Assembly (NCBI GenBank): GCA_017445925.1
Contig: JAFSRW010000088.1
Location: forward strand, 1 to 64,000
Length of the DNA: 64,000 nt
Origin: Bacteroidaceae bacterium
GTDB taxonomy: Bacteria; Bacteroidota; Bacteroidia; Bacteroidales; Bacteroidaceae
Direction: 5' to 3'
The position numbers and the translations under genes were made by a program. The notes beneath the pieces are model-generated. The model did not search any database. It saw nothing but the letters and a program-made list of their open reading frames with translations, and was not told the DNA's origin. Of this stretch, positions 54,085-62,374 are shown one piece after another. Position 1 is the first letter of the stretch, and the number at the start of each line of letters is the position of its first letter.

Positions 54085-54888
54085 TTAATACTTCCGTTTT
54101 GTTTTACTTGTCACTTGCATCACATTGTCTTTCAATTCTGACGTCTCAATAGTTTCAATGTCACTACTGTACTGGTGGTATTCTTCTCTAACCACTTTTA
54201 CGGAAGGTGGATTGCCTAAGGAATCTCCTTCGAAATACTTTGCCCAAATATTACGGAAAGCACAACAGCCACTTCCATGATGGATAAAGATTTCTCTTTT
54301 ATGATAATCGAAAACAGTATAACCAGCTTGCATAGGGTAGATTCCATAGGATATACTACAATATGGTTCGGCTTCTATGGGGTATAGCACATTAGCTCTA
54401 CCATTTACGATGTCGTAGCATTTGTAGCCTACCCACCCATTTGATTCATATCCTTGGATGAACTCCTCCTGACCATCAAAGTTTATGTCCATAAAAAACA
54501 TATCAGACTTGGGCGTCTTACTACCACCAAGCGTATCGACTTTAACAACAGGAATGTCAATATCAACATCAAAGACACCTGTTTTGTTTTCATACTCGCT
54601 GAGGCATGATGGCAACCAATCTAATGTACAATAGACGCTAATGGAATCGCCTCGCTCAAAATGGGCTAACGTGAGATCCTTATTCTTGATAATTGATACC
54701 CGATATCCATTCTGAGGATTCTTTGCAATGAAGGCCGTTGCACTATCACCCCAGAAAGCCTTACCTTCCGGCAGACCGCTTGTTCCGTGATGGCAACTAA
54801 GGAAAGAGGAAATAACGAATAAAACTATAGTGAAGATGGTAGATGTCCTCACTCTGTAATAGGAAGATATAGTCTTTAGTTTATTCAT
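54085..54888 (-). CDS. Exported lipoprotein, unknown function
   Basis: 267 residues. Hydrophobic signal FTIVLFVISSFLSC with a lipobox-like LSC at about 29-31, so probably lipid-anchored. The body has an EF-hand-like segment FFMDINFDGQEEFIQGYESN and HHGSGCCAFRN. I do not recognise the family. A candidate -7 box TAGATTTG (minus) is at 54929-54936. Followed after 6 bases by the ADP-ribosylglycohydrolase. Confidence 0.7.
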   Translation of the reverse strand: MNKLKTISSYYRVRTSTIFTIVLFVISSFLSCHHGTSGLPEGKAFWGDSATAFIAKNPQNGYRVSIIKNKDLTLAHFERGDSISVYCTLDWLPSCLSEYENKTGVFDVDIDIPVVKVDTLGGSKTPKSDMFFMDINFDGQEEFIQGYESNGWVGYKCYDIVNGRANVLYPIEAEPYCSISYGIYPMQAGYTVFDYHKREIFIHHGSGCCAFRNIWAKYFEGDSLGNPPSVKVVREEYHQYSSDIETIETSELKDNVMQVTSKTKRKY

Positions 54889-55050
54889 CGTTTCTAGTTA
54901 TTGAAGCCTGTCATGGACGTTTCGTATGCAAATCTACAAAAACATTTTGTATGTCACAAGCATTTCTTGTGTTACTGTATCAACTACGACTTTTTTTGCA
55001 TAAAGTATCTTCTGTATTGTCATACCACTTAATTATAGTAGCAATAGGCT

Positions 55051-55260
55051 TCATATACTGCAAGTACCGAGTATAGTAATTAATAAACTATCAGAACTTG
55101 CGCCCCAAAGCCTGGTATATCTTGTCTCATATAGCCATAATATTGCTATAAGTGCAAAAACCAGAATGTATGTTAAAAAGAATTCCACCCTGCCACAAAC
55201 ACCAACGGCTTTTACTAAATGCCCCATCTTGTCCTTAAAGATTTCAGTTTTTGTGTTCAT
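55051..55260 (-). pseudogene. Truncated 5' copy of the DUF805-type gene A
   Basis: Encodes 69 residues whose middle (VCGRVEFFLTYILVFALIAI then LWLYETRYTRLW) is identical to protein A at 52015-52515, with DNA identity over about 115 bp (55105-55220 against 52349-52465). It then diverges and stops after LGTCSI. It retains a -7 box, TATCTTTG (55287-55294, minus), absent in front of the full copy. It is best read as a duplication remnant, though a short membrane peptide could still be made. Confidence 0.75.
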
Positions 55261-55328
55261 TTTTACGAATATTATTGTTCAACGCACAAAGATAAGAGAT
55301 AAAACTGAAATTATCCGCAAAAAAGGAC

Positions 55329-55345
55329 TCCACAAGCCTTGTGGA
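55329..55345. promoter_or_regulatory. 17-bp perfect palindrome upstream of the DUF805 fragment promoter
   Basis: TCCACAAG-C-CTTGTGGA. On the minus strand it is followed after 5 bases by TTTTTTGCG and further on by TATCTTTG. The same palindrome with the same TTTTTTGCG neighbour is at 61956-61974. Candidate operator for a shared regulator. Confidence 0.6.
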
Positions 55346-55353
55346 AACGGGAA

Positions 55354-56757
55354 TTATTCCCAAATCACTAAGTCGCGAGGCAGAGCTATCTTCTTTGCCT
55401 CTCCACGATTTCCATTTATGTAATAATAATGTGCAAGGCTCTCATCAAACTGTGCAATAAAAGCACCTCTTATACGGGCACATTTTTCATTAATCGAGTT
55501 AAGGCAAGGATTGGTAACATCTTCAATGCTTTGGAGAATCCTGTCGCTGGCCCAAGTTGGCTTTATCTTTTTGTATATCTCCGCAAGTTCATTCTTGTAA
55601 TCAGGAAGATTTTTGAAGACGATTCCCTCTGGATGTCGTAGAAATAATAGGAACACAGCCTTGTTAATAGGTTCCATATTGATTTCCATATTGTTATAAT
55701 CGGGAAGTACCACACGTAAATCAGCAGTAATAATCATTCTGCTTAATTCTCGTTTGTTAACAAGTAGTCTCATTAGCAGATTGCGAGACAATCCTCGTTG
55801 CTCCAGTGCTTCCACCCGTTCACGTATTTCATCAATAAGGGTGTTAATCTCCATACTGAATTGTTCGTCGGCAAAGTCCTTATTTTGGCCCATTCCTTCG
55901 GCTGGACTCTTATCCTTATAATAAAGGATGCCTGTGGACATTTGGTTGTATACTACATCCGCAACAATTTCTATCTGTGACATAATTTCTTCGTCACTAC
56001 CAGCGACAATCTGATAATAGCATCCGTGCAAATATCTTGCTCCATGATTGTGCTCCCATCGCAAACAGCACATCAGACCGTGTTTTATTTGTCTAGCATC
56101 CTCTGGGTAACATAACTCATTTAATAAAACACTCGAATCAATTCCTTTTTTATCTATTGTGCCACCACTCGTACCAGGATTCCAATATTTCAGAATATCG
56201 TCTTTTGTAATTTCTTTCAAACATTGAGGTAGATAAACGACTCGCATATTGTGCTGTAATTCTATTTTGCCGTTTCGTTTGAAGAAGTCATTTATTACAT
56301 CATTGTATTCATTCTCCACATAGATCAACTCTCGCCAATCATCACTGAATAGGTTTCCATACAATTCAAAATCCGTTATCCCATTTAGCTCCCTGGGCAA
56401 CTCACCCCTGTGGATTTCTCCATCTTTGAAAGCATCTGCAATTTGATTGTATTCAGCACTTTCTGCCTCCCGTTTTTGTTTCCGTTCTATCTTTTTTATT
56501 TCCTCATTTCGCTTCCATTCTTGGTATCGTTTATACCCGCCATGTACTTTCAACTTTTCAAAATAATCGCGGATAGTTTTGAACAATAGAACAAAAATGC
56601 GCCAAACAATATATAACGGTGCTAATAGCACTCTACAAACAGCCCAGCATAAATCTTTGCCCTTCCTTACAGTCCTATAGCTATCGCACTCTGCGATAAG
56701 CATAAGTATGTATGTAATGCTACAATAAACTATTACTATTATCTGCCAGGTTCTCAT
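55354..56757 (-). CDS. Unknown protein with N-terminal membrane anchor and conserved-looking C-terminal domain
   Basis: 467 residues. Two hydrophobic segments at the N-terminus (IIVIVYCSITYILMLI and VCRVLLAPLYIVWRIFVLLF) are followed by a basic coiled coil (EWKRNEEIKKIERKQKREAE) and a soluble remainder. The last 150 residues (AVFLLFLRHPEGIVFKNLPD, NSINEKCARIRGAFIAQFDE, LPRDLVIWE) look like a domain I recall from unnamed Bacteroidales proteins; I cannot name it. No catalytic motif is seen. Same strand as the neighbouring accessory genes. Confidence 0.7.
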   Translation of the reverse strand: MRTWQIIVIVYCSITYILMLIAECDSYRTVRKGKDLCWAVCRVLLAPLYIVWRIFVLLFKTIRDYFEKLKVHGGYKRYQEWKRNEEIKKIERKQKREAESAEYNQIADAFKDGEIHRGELPRELNGITDFELYGNLFSDDWRELIYVENEYNDVINDFFKRNGKIELQHNMRVVYLPQCLKEITKDDILKYWNPGTSGGTIDKKGIDSSVLLNELCYPEDARQIKHGLMCCLRWEHNHGARYLHGCYYQIVAGSDEEIMSQIEIVADVVYNQMSTGILYYKDKSPAEGMGQNKDFADEQFSMEINTLIDEIRERVEALEQRGLSRNLLMRLLVNKRELSRMIITADLRVVLPDYNNMEINMEPINKAVFLLFLRHPEGIVFKNLPDYKNELAEIYKKIKPTWASDRILQSIEDVTNPCLNSINEKCARIRGAFIAQFDESLAHYYYINGNRGEAKKIALPRDLVIWE

Positions 56758-56762
56758 AGGTA

Positions 56763-57202
56763 CTAAAGAATATTTTTACTATCCAAAAATTTGTCTAATT
56801 CAGATTTCAGTTCTTCACGATTATGCAGATAAAGCTGATATCGGGCCGCAAATAGCTGATTGTCTATACCTTGAAGGGTACGACATATTGGCGGCAAATG
56901 AAAGCGAATCCCTTTCCAAGTTCTAACAGAAACTTTTCAACATTGGCTTTCAAAACATCCTCCAAATAAATTTCCTTGTGATATTTCTGTTGAGGAAAAC
57001 CTGTAAACTCAAGCACAAATGGATCTCGTATGATGTCATTAACTGTCTGTAATTGATGGTCTTCATTCGCCAAAGCCAATAGGCCCACTTGGTCTGTGCT
57101 CAGAGCAAGACGTTGAAAGAGCGACGAGTTTATCTGCCTCCTTAGTTCTATCACCCTCCATCTTTTGTTTATGTATCCCTTCATGTAGAACTGTATCTCC
57201 AC
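56763..57202 (-). pseudogene. Remnant of a YhcG/DUF1016-type PDDEXK nuclease
   Basis: The frame from 57202 gives RWRVIELRRQINSSLFQRLA, DIIRDPFVLEFTG and NVEKFLLELGKGFAFICRQY, the middle of a YhcG-family protein, then stops at 56864. A different frame continues GIDNQLFAARYQLYLHN then REELKSELDK to a stop at 56763, which is the family's usual C-terminus. The segment that should lie between (the PDDEXK core) and the N-terminal domain are missing, so the gene has lost its 5' end and suffered an internal deletion with frameshift. Confidence 0.8.
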
Positions 57203-57374
57203 CGATTCATTACATTTCGAATTATTTAGTCAATGATTCAAGGCCAAATGTCCAGACACAGTTTGGATTTTTGGGAATCGTATATAGAATATCCTCATGT
57301 TAAACAAATTGAAGCGCGAATAGCCTTTTTCTTTGTAAATCGAATGTCATATTTAATTAACTTTTAATTACTGT

Positions 57375-60300
57375 TTATTTGCAGTTATATTTAACATCAC
57401 AATTGTCACACTGATAATAACCATTCTTTTCTGCCATCTGTTTTCCACACTTATGACAGTAGAATTCTTTCTTTTCCCAATGCCCAAGGTCTTTTTGTAC
57501 AAAATTTATTATCCAGTTAGAGATACTTCCTCCATTCTTGTGTAAATTATTAATTCTCATACGATAGTTTTCTGTGGAGCAACAAGCCCCACAATTAGGA
57601 CATATATATTGTCCGTTAGGACAGGTTTTTGAATCTCGGCTATCAATAATTGTATTACAATTTTGTCTATTAAAACAATGGTTGAGGTATACAACAGATC
57701 CTTCTTCAGAGCATAAATTGTTTTTACAAGAAAATTCGGTAATTGAACGATATCCAAAATTGCCGATGATTTTTGGTTTCAATAATTTCCCACAATTACG
57801 ACATTTTAGATGTTCATAGAAAACTTTAAAACTACCCAAATAAGAAGAAAGTATTATATAGTGTCCAAACTTGATCTTAACACCTTCTTTGTAATAATCA
57901 ACAGGAATATTGAGAATGCGCATAAAGTCAAGAATGGTATAACGTTCCCATTCGCTATCTAACATATACCTAATAGGTTCACGGAAACATGGTTTATTTT
58001 TACACCAATAGAAGCCAATTCCAGTTTGTGCATCTACTTTATTTGATAAACGACATTCACAAATATCATCCTTCTCATCACCTTTCATTTCAAACTCAAT
58101 CATATTATCAAGGCCATTATATTTGAAATTGAATGGACGAGCAAATCCAAATAACTCAGACTCATACGATTCATCAAAAAGGAAAGAGACACCTTGCGGT
58201 TCGTTTGATATTTCATACTCAAAAGTTGAGTACGTTAATTTTATCAAATCTACAATTTGTTTGGAATATTTATTATTATAATTCGTCAAGTGAGCATATC
58301 CATCAACCATTTTATAAGGAACAAACAGTTTTAGTCTGTTTCCACTTTTGTATATAATACCATTATAGTAACGATTGCGTCTCCTATTAGAATCGTCATA
58401 ATATTGTTTTTTGGCTATCCACCTCCCACAACAAATAGTAACAAGTTGCCTTATTTCACTCCATTCTTCATGGTCTTCTCGATTATTTAATAGAAGACAC
58501 ATAATATTATTGTTTAATGATGTCGAAGGGTTAATTTCTCTGTTTTTTAAGTATGTGAATACGATTTCCAATGGCAAACAAATTGGTTTGTTACAATTGG
58601 TAATAGTGTCGTATAGAGTCTCTGCTGAATGGTGTATTTTTCCTTGAGAAATCAATTGAAATAGCTTTCTAACACATCTAATTTGAATATATGGTGGCAA
58701 AAAAGCAAACACATCAGGAAGTGTTGTAGGTATATCCGTCTGAAAATGTACAGCCCAAAGAATGGTAGAAATGTATGGATTCAAATTTCTTGAATTATGA
58801 ATTCTTGTCAAATTCTTTCTAAACTCCTCTTCCCAGTTTCGTAGAAGAATGGGGTCACTTCCATCTGGTTTGTTACACATCATCAATTCTGCGAGTAGTA
58901 TGGCCAAAGGAATATTTTCGTTGGACATATTTAACTGTAATAGTCTTTTTGTAATGAATGGGCAAAGGGAAAAAGGAGATGATTTTAATATCCTTATATA
59001 AGAATTATTGCATAATTTTGGTTTATTATACCATCTTTCTACATTTAGGCTGATGCAATCTAAAGAAATGGAATTAATGATCTCTTCTATGGCATGTTCG
59101 GGTAGAGATTTAATCACATTATTATTAAACATAATAATCAAATCGTCTATACCTTTGGAATTGATATAATTTTCCCATTGGATGACACGATGGCCATTGG
59201 GTATTAAACTTTGCAAATTATATAAGAAAGAACAATTTTCATGTTCAAATTCCCATGAATCATCAGAATTGTTATCAATACTATCAACTTGCGAACTATC
59301 GAAATTACTTTTCAAAGGAATGTTCCAAATTAATTGCATAGCCCTTTCAATTAGAATTTCCGCATACCTCGGATCATCATCAAAAAGACGTTCGTTCGTA
59401 TTTGTAAATTCATTTAAAAATCTATACGACCATGTAGATATTATCTCTTTAGCATAAATCAATGCTTCATCAACAGAGATTAATTGATAATCACTAGTTG
59501 ATGCTTCTGATAGAATAGATAATGAATTCGTTTGGCGAATAATAGGAACAAGTGCTTGGACAATAATATCTTTTTCGTCATCATCATATATTGAAGTTAT
59601 ATTGTCAAAAATGGGGAAAAAATCGCATATATTAGCATTTTGGCACTTTACATAGGAATTTAACATATCAGAAAGATACTCCAAAATTATAGGCTGCATT
59701 TTTTTCTTGTAATATAAAATAAAATCATTGCCTAAGATAGAGCTATTTTTCAGTAAGGGAACTGCCTTTTCGAGTAACTTCTCACTGATGCAACCATCAA
59801 GTATACGTGATATTGCAACTTTTACATCTTCTCTGAAAGAAGCAAATTCTTCATTAGGAATATTATTGAGTAACCTGAAGAAAGAATCTTGTCTACAAGA
59901 ATCAAATGGGCGAGAAGAGAAATGATTAAGTTCATTTTGAAATTGTTTCATTCTTAACGCTGCTAAACATTGCTGCTTTTCCTCTTTATAAGATTTTGAA
60001 GTTAGACGAAGATATGAGCTCAATTCTCTAATAATTTTTTTTGTCTCACGATCCATTCCATCTAACTGCCATGGAGTTAAGATAATGGGATCAAAAATGA
60101 AGTCAAGTCCAATAATAACAGAACAATGAGACAACTTAAAAAATAAATCTTTAACCCTAATATCAGTAATCGTTTCTATTCGTTCTTTGACATCAATTTC
60201 GTATTCTCTAGGTAAATATGAGATGTTATTTATAATTTGTTGCATCTTTGATAATGTGCAGTTTTCATTAATATCATTATCTATCCATTCTTTGAGTAGA

Positions 60301-60926
60301 ACAATATTATCAATGTATCGGCATACGGATGGATACATTTTGAGTATCTCAATAAGTTCTTCATTTGTTAACACAGAAAAGAGAGAAATCCATATAGATT
60401 TTTCACATTTAGTAAAATCGCGGTCAAAAACATATTGATCAATAGAATCAGCATCTTTTTTATAACGTTCGACAAAAAAACTAAAATGCTGAGCAGTCTT
60501 TTTAGGTGACCGTTCCGGATCATTAAGGATAATTGACTGTACTTTCTCTGCAACAAATTTTCTTGGTATAGAAGTCTGCCTATAAAGATTTATATTTTGG
60601 TTTTCTCTGAACTCAACAAGTTCATGGTCACCATAATAAGATAAAAGGAGGTTTATGTCTTCATCTGACTTAGTTATAAGTCTAACGTTTTTAGCTTTTC
60701 TTCTCCCATTTTCCTGTACTTCTTTTTGAAAAACGACTACACGACCTTCAATTCTTGCCCCAAGCTCAGCAAAAGAATCCGAATTTACATAAAAATCTTG
60801 ATTGTAAATAGTTGTATTCATATTGCAATTGTTCGATGCAATATATCCAAATCCTTTTCTTATGTCGAAAAATTTAACTATTCCTATATAACACATATCT
60901 TTTCCCATATTAAATTGTATACTCAT
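57375..60926 (-). CDS. Giant protein with N-terminal cold-shock domain and C-terminal zinc ribbons
   Basis: 1183 residues. Residues about 12-86 are a cold-shock/OB domain: IGIVKFFDIRKGFGYIA (RNP1-like), QDFYVNSDSF (RNP2-like), GRVVVFQKE. Residues about 90-950 are mostly helical with no motif I recognise. The end carries several CxxC pairs: CRNCGKLLKPK, CSEEG region, ICPNCGACC, and C1157/C1160 with C1173/C1176 (CHKCGKQMAE ... QCDNCDVKYNC). It is probably a nucleic-acid-binding protein; no nuclease, helicase or transferase signature is seen. It is visibly more AT-rich than the metabolic genes, suggesting transfer. Start may be M1 or M7. It lies 117 bases downstream of a DnaB-like ATPase gene on the same strand. 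Confidence 0.75.
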   Translation of the reverse strand: MSIQFNMGKDMCYIGIVKFFDIRKGFGYIASNNCNMNTTIYNQDFYVNSDSFAELGARIEGRVVVFQKEVQENGRRKAKNVRLITKSDEDINLLLSYYGDHELVEFRENQNINLYRQTSIPRKFVAEKVQSIILNDPERSPKKTAQHFSFFVERYKKDADSIDQYVFDRDFTKCEKSIWISLFSVLTNEELIEILKMYPSVCRYIDNIVLLKEWIDNDINENCTLSKMQQIINNISYLPREYEIDVKERIETITDIRVKDLFFKLSHCSVIIGLDFIFDPIILTPWQLDGMDRETKKIIRELSSYLRLTSKSYKEEKQQCLAALRMKQFQNELNHFSSRPFDSCRQDSFFRLLNNIPNEEFASFREDVKVAISRILDGCISEKLLEKAVPLLKNSSILGNDFILYYKKKMQPIILEYLSDMLNSYVKCQNANICDFFPIFDNITSIYDDDEKDIIVQALVPIIRQTNSLSILSEASTSDYQLISVDEALIYAKEIISTWSYRFLNEFTNTNERLFDDDPRYAEILIERAMQLIWNIPLKSNFDSSQVDSIDNNSDDSWEFEHENCSFLYNLQSLIPNGHRVIQWENYINSKGIDDLIIMFNNNVIKSLPEHAIEEIINSISLDCISLNVERWYNKPKLCNNSYIRILKSSPFSLCPFITKRLLQLNMSNENIPLAILLAELMMCNKPDGSDPILLRNWEEEFRKNLTRIHNSRNLNPYISTILWAVHFQTDIPTTLPDVFAFLPPYIQIRCVRKLFQLISQGKIHHSAETLYDTITNCNKPICLPLEIVFTYLKNREINPSTSLNNNIMCLLLNNREDHEEWSEIRQLVTICCGRWIAKKQYYDDSNRRRNRYYNGIIYKSGNRLKLFVPYKMVDGYAHLTNYNNKYSKQIVDLIKLTYSTFEYEISNEPQGVSFLFDESYESELFGFARPFNFKYNGLDNMIEFEMKGDEKDDICECRLSNKVDAQTGIGFYWCKNKPCFREPIRYMLDSEWERYTILDFMRILNIPVDYYKEGVKIKFGHYIILSSYLGSFKVFYEHLKCRNCGKLLKPKIIGNFGYRSITEFSCKNNLCSEEGSVVYLNHCFNRQNCNTIIDSRDSKTCPNGQYICPNCGACCSTENYRMRINNLHKNGGSISNWIINFVQKDLGHWEKKEFYCHKCGKQMAEKNGYYQCDNCDVKYNCK

Positions 60927-61043
60927 TTGTAATAAAAAACATTTCTAATTAAGGAGTCTGTTTCTCTAAATTTCCTAATGCTTGGATGTGTTATGGCGTA
61001 ATCACATCTATAATGTTTTCTGTTCCCTAACTATTTTATTTTT

Positions 61044-61808
61044 TTACCAGATCCAATTATGCTTATCAAGTAACTCCTTTTCCTCAATAAGCCCATTGTC
61101 TGGCATTATCTTATATGAAATCAATTCCATAAAGGACTTTCTGCTTTTCAACAACTCTACCTGAATGATATCTTTTAGACTATTTCCCTCCATATCAACA
61201 TTGACGCTGAGCATCTCCGGGCGCATCATGCCCAAGACTACATCGCTGAAATAATTAAGGTCGCCTACATATTCTAAATCACTTAGGAATGGTCTTTTGC
61301 CAGCCAATCCACTACGTTCAGATGGCTGGTAGTTGGGACGCGTAGTGATGATGATTACAATACCAAGCTCTCTTGCCAAGAATTTTAACTTACGCGAGAT
61401 ATTGGGCAATTTGTCATAAGGATAGTTATCGATGAAGGGGAGGAAATGGAAACTGTCTATGACAATGGCTTTTACATTGTCTTTTCTCACCAAGTCTATG
61501 ATTTTCTGTCGCAGGCTCTCAAAGTCGGGGCAGTACTTTAGCAAGTCCACAAACAGGATCTGCTCTTTCATCCTCTTGGCTTCACCTTCGCCTGCTGCCA
61601 GTTTATGCATTGCCGTTTCCGCATCTTCAGCAGATAGCTCTGCTGTCATGAAAGCCGTATTGGGAGCAACCTCAAACTCCATCTGGTTGCGAAGTATGTT
61701 CAAAGAAAACATACTTTTTCCGGCAAGTGGCCCGCCAACAAGGGTTATCAAATTACCCTCACTGAAGCCACCAGTCAAATTGTCAAGTATAGGATATCCT
61801 GTTATCAT
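61044..61808 (-). CDS. DnaB-C/RecA-like ATPase
   Basis: 254 residues, essentially one RecA fold. It starts TGYPILDNLTGGFSEGNLIT, with Walker A GGPLAGKS at 25-32, Walker B region VKAIVIDSFHFL, then IVIIITTRPNY and a late VELLKSRKSF arm. It matches the C-terminal half of DnaB without the N-terminal primase-binding domain. It could be a helicase loader-like or KaiC-like regulatory ATPase. Its leader contains a -7 box TATCTTTG (61905-61912) and the palindrome at 61956. It precedes the cold-shock/zinc giant. Confidence 0.8.
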   Translation of the reverse strand: MITGYPILDNLTGGFSEGNLITLVGGPLAGKSMFSLNILRNQMEFEVAPNTAFMTAELSAEDAETAMHKLAAGEGEAKRMKEQILFVDLLKYCPDFESLRQKIIDLVRKDNVKAIVIDSFHFLPFIDNYPYDKLPNISRKLKFLARELGIVIIITTRPNYQPSERSGLAGKRPFLSDLEYVGDLNYFSDVVLGMMRPEMLSVNVDMEGNSLKDIIQVELLKSRKSFMELISYKIMPDNGLIEEKELLDKHNWIW

Positions 61809-62136
61809 TATTTATTTTCGTTTTTCTTGTTGTAAGTTTAAAGGTATTATGCTAGCACGAAATCAATGTTCGCACGCAAAAATTATTTTTTGGATTTTGT
61901 GCTACAAAGATAACTTCTTTTTCACAAATGAAAAAGTATTTCGCAAAAAACTTATTTCCACAAGCCTTGTGGAAGCATTAATTTTAATCCGCCCAAAGAA
62001 GAAGGGGGATTATTTCAATAGCACGCAAAAAATCGTGCTATTTTACGCCAACATTAAACTTCAGTGCAAAGTGGGGATTTTAATTATGATAAAGGAAACT
62101 ATGACAAGCGTCTTCAAACAAAGATAAGAACTTGCA
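61809..62136. promoter_or_regulatory. Regulatory gap upstream of the DnaB-like gene
   Basis: No gene. On the minus strand: -7 box TATCTTTG (61905-61912), and a 19-bp perfect palindrome TTCCACAAG-C-CTTGTGGAA at 61956-61974 followed by TTTTTTGCG. There is also a hairpin AATAGCACG / CGTGCTATT at 62017-62042. The string GCACGCAAAAA occurs both at about 61873 and at 62021. Confidence 0.6.
61956..61974. promoter_or_regulatory. 19-bp perfect palindrome upstream of the DnaB-like gene
   Basis: Same core as 55329-55345 with one extra pair at each end; on the minus strand TTTTTTGCG follows after 7 bases, as in the other copy (5 bases). Candidate operator. Confidence 0.6.
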
Positions 62137-62268
62137 TTATTTATGGAAGTGGTCTTGAATCTTCTTTGCAATGATTGCCTTCGACTGTTCAAGTGTCATA
62201 TACCCTTCCTCTTTAAGGCGAGTTGTTGTAACAATGTTCTTTGCCGGTGTTTGAAGAATTGCATTCAT
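62137..62268 (-). CDS. 43-residue small protein under a repeat-borne promoter
   Basis: Translated by eye: starts MNAILQTPAKNIVTTTRLK, continues EEGYMTLEQSKAIIAKKI, and ends QDHFHK with TAA at 62137-62139. The -7 box of repeat copy R4 lies 17 bases upstream of the ATG, giving a short leader exactly like the other R-driven genes. No family recognised; the sequence looks like a basic amphipathic helix. Function unknown. Confidence 0.55.
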   Translation of the reverse strand: MNAILQTPAKNIVTTTRLKEEGYMTLEQSKAIIAKKIQDHFHK

Positions 62269-62285
62269 CGTCTGTTTCTTTTTTG

Positions 62286-62374
62286 CAAAGATACGAATAA
62301 GTGAGAGAAGAACAAAATAAAATCAAATATTTTTTCTTCCGAGCGTGAGTATTTTAGAGACGAAGGTTTCAAAG
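62286..62374 (-). repeat. Promoter-bearing dispersed repeat, copy R4
   Basis: Minus-strand TTTG (62313-62316), 19 bp, TATCTTTG (62286-62293), then the AT-rich block, CCGAGCGTGAG and a slightly decayed hairpin GAGACGAAGGTTTC. It points at the 43-residue gene. Confidence 0.8.

Noticed and set aside
57203-57374. Possible RNA gene between the nuclease remnant and the cold-shock giant
   Set aside because: No tRNA or convincing stem structure could be folded by eye, and no promoter is evident.
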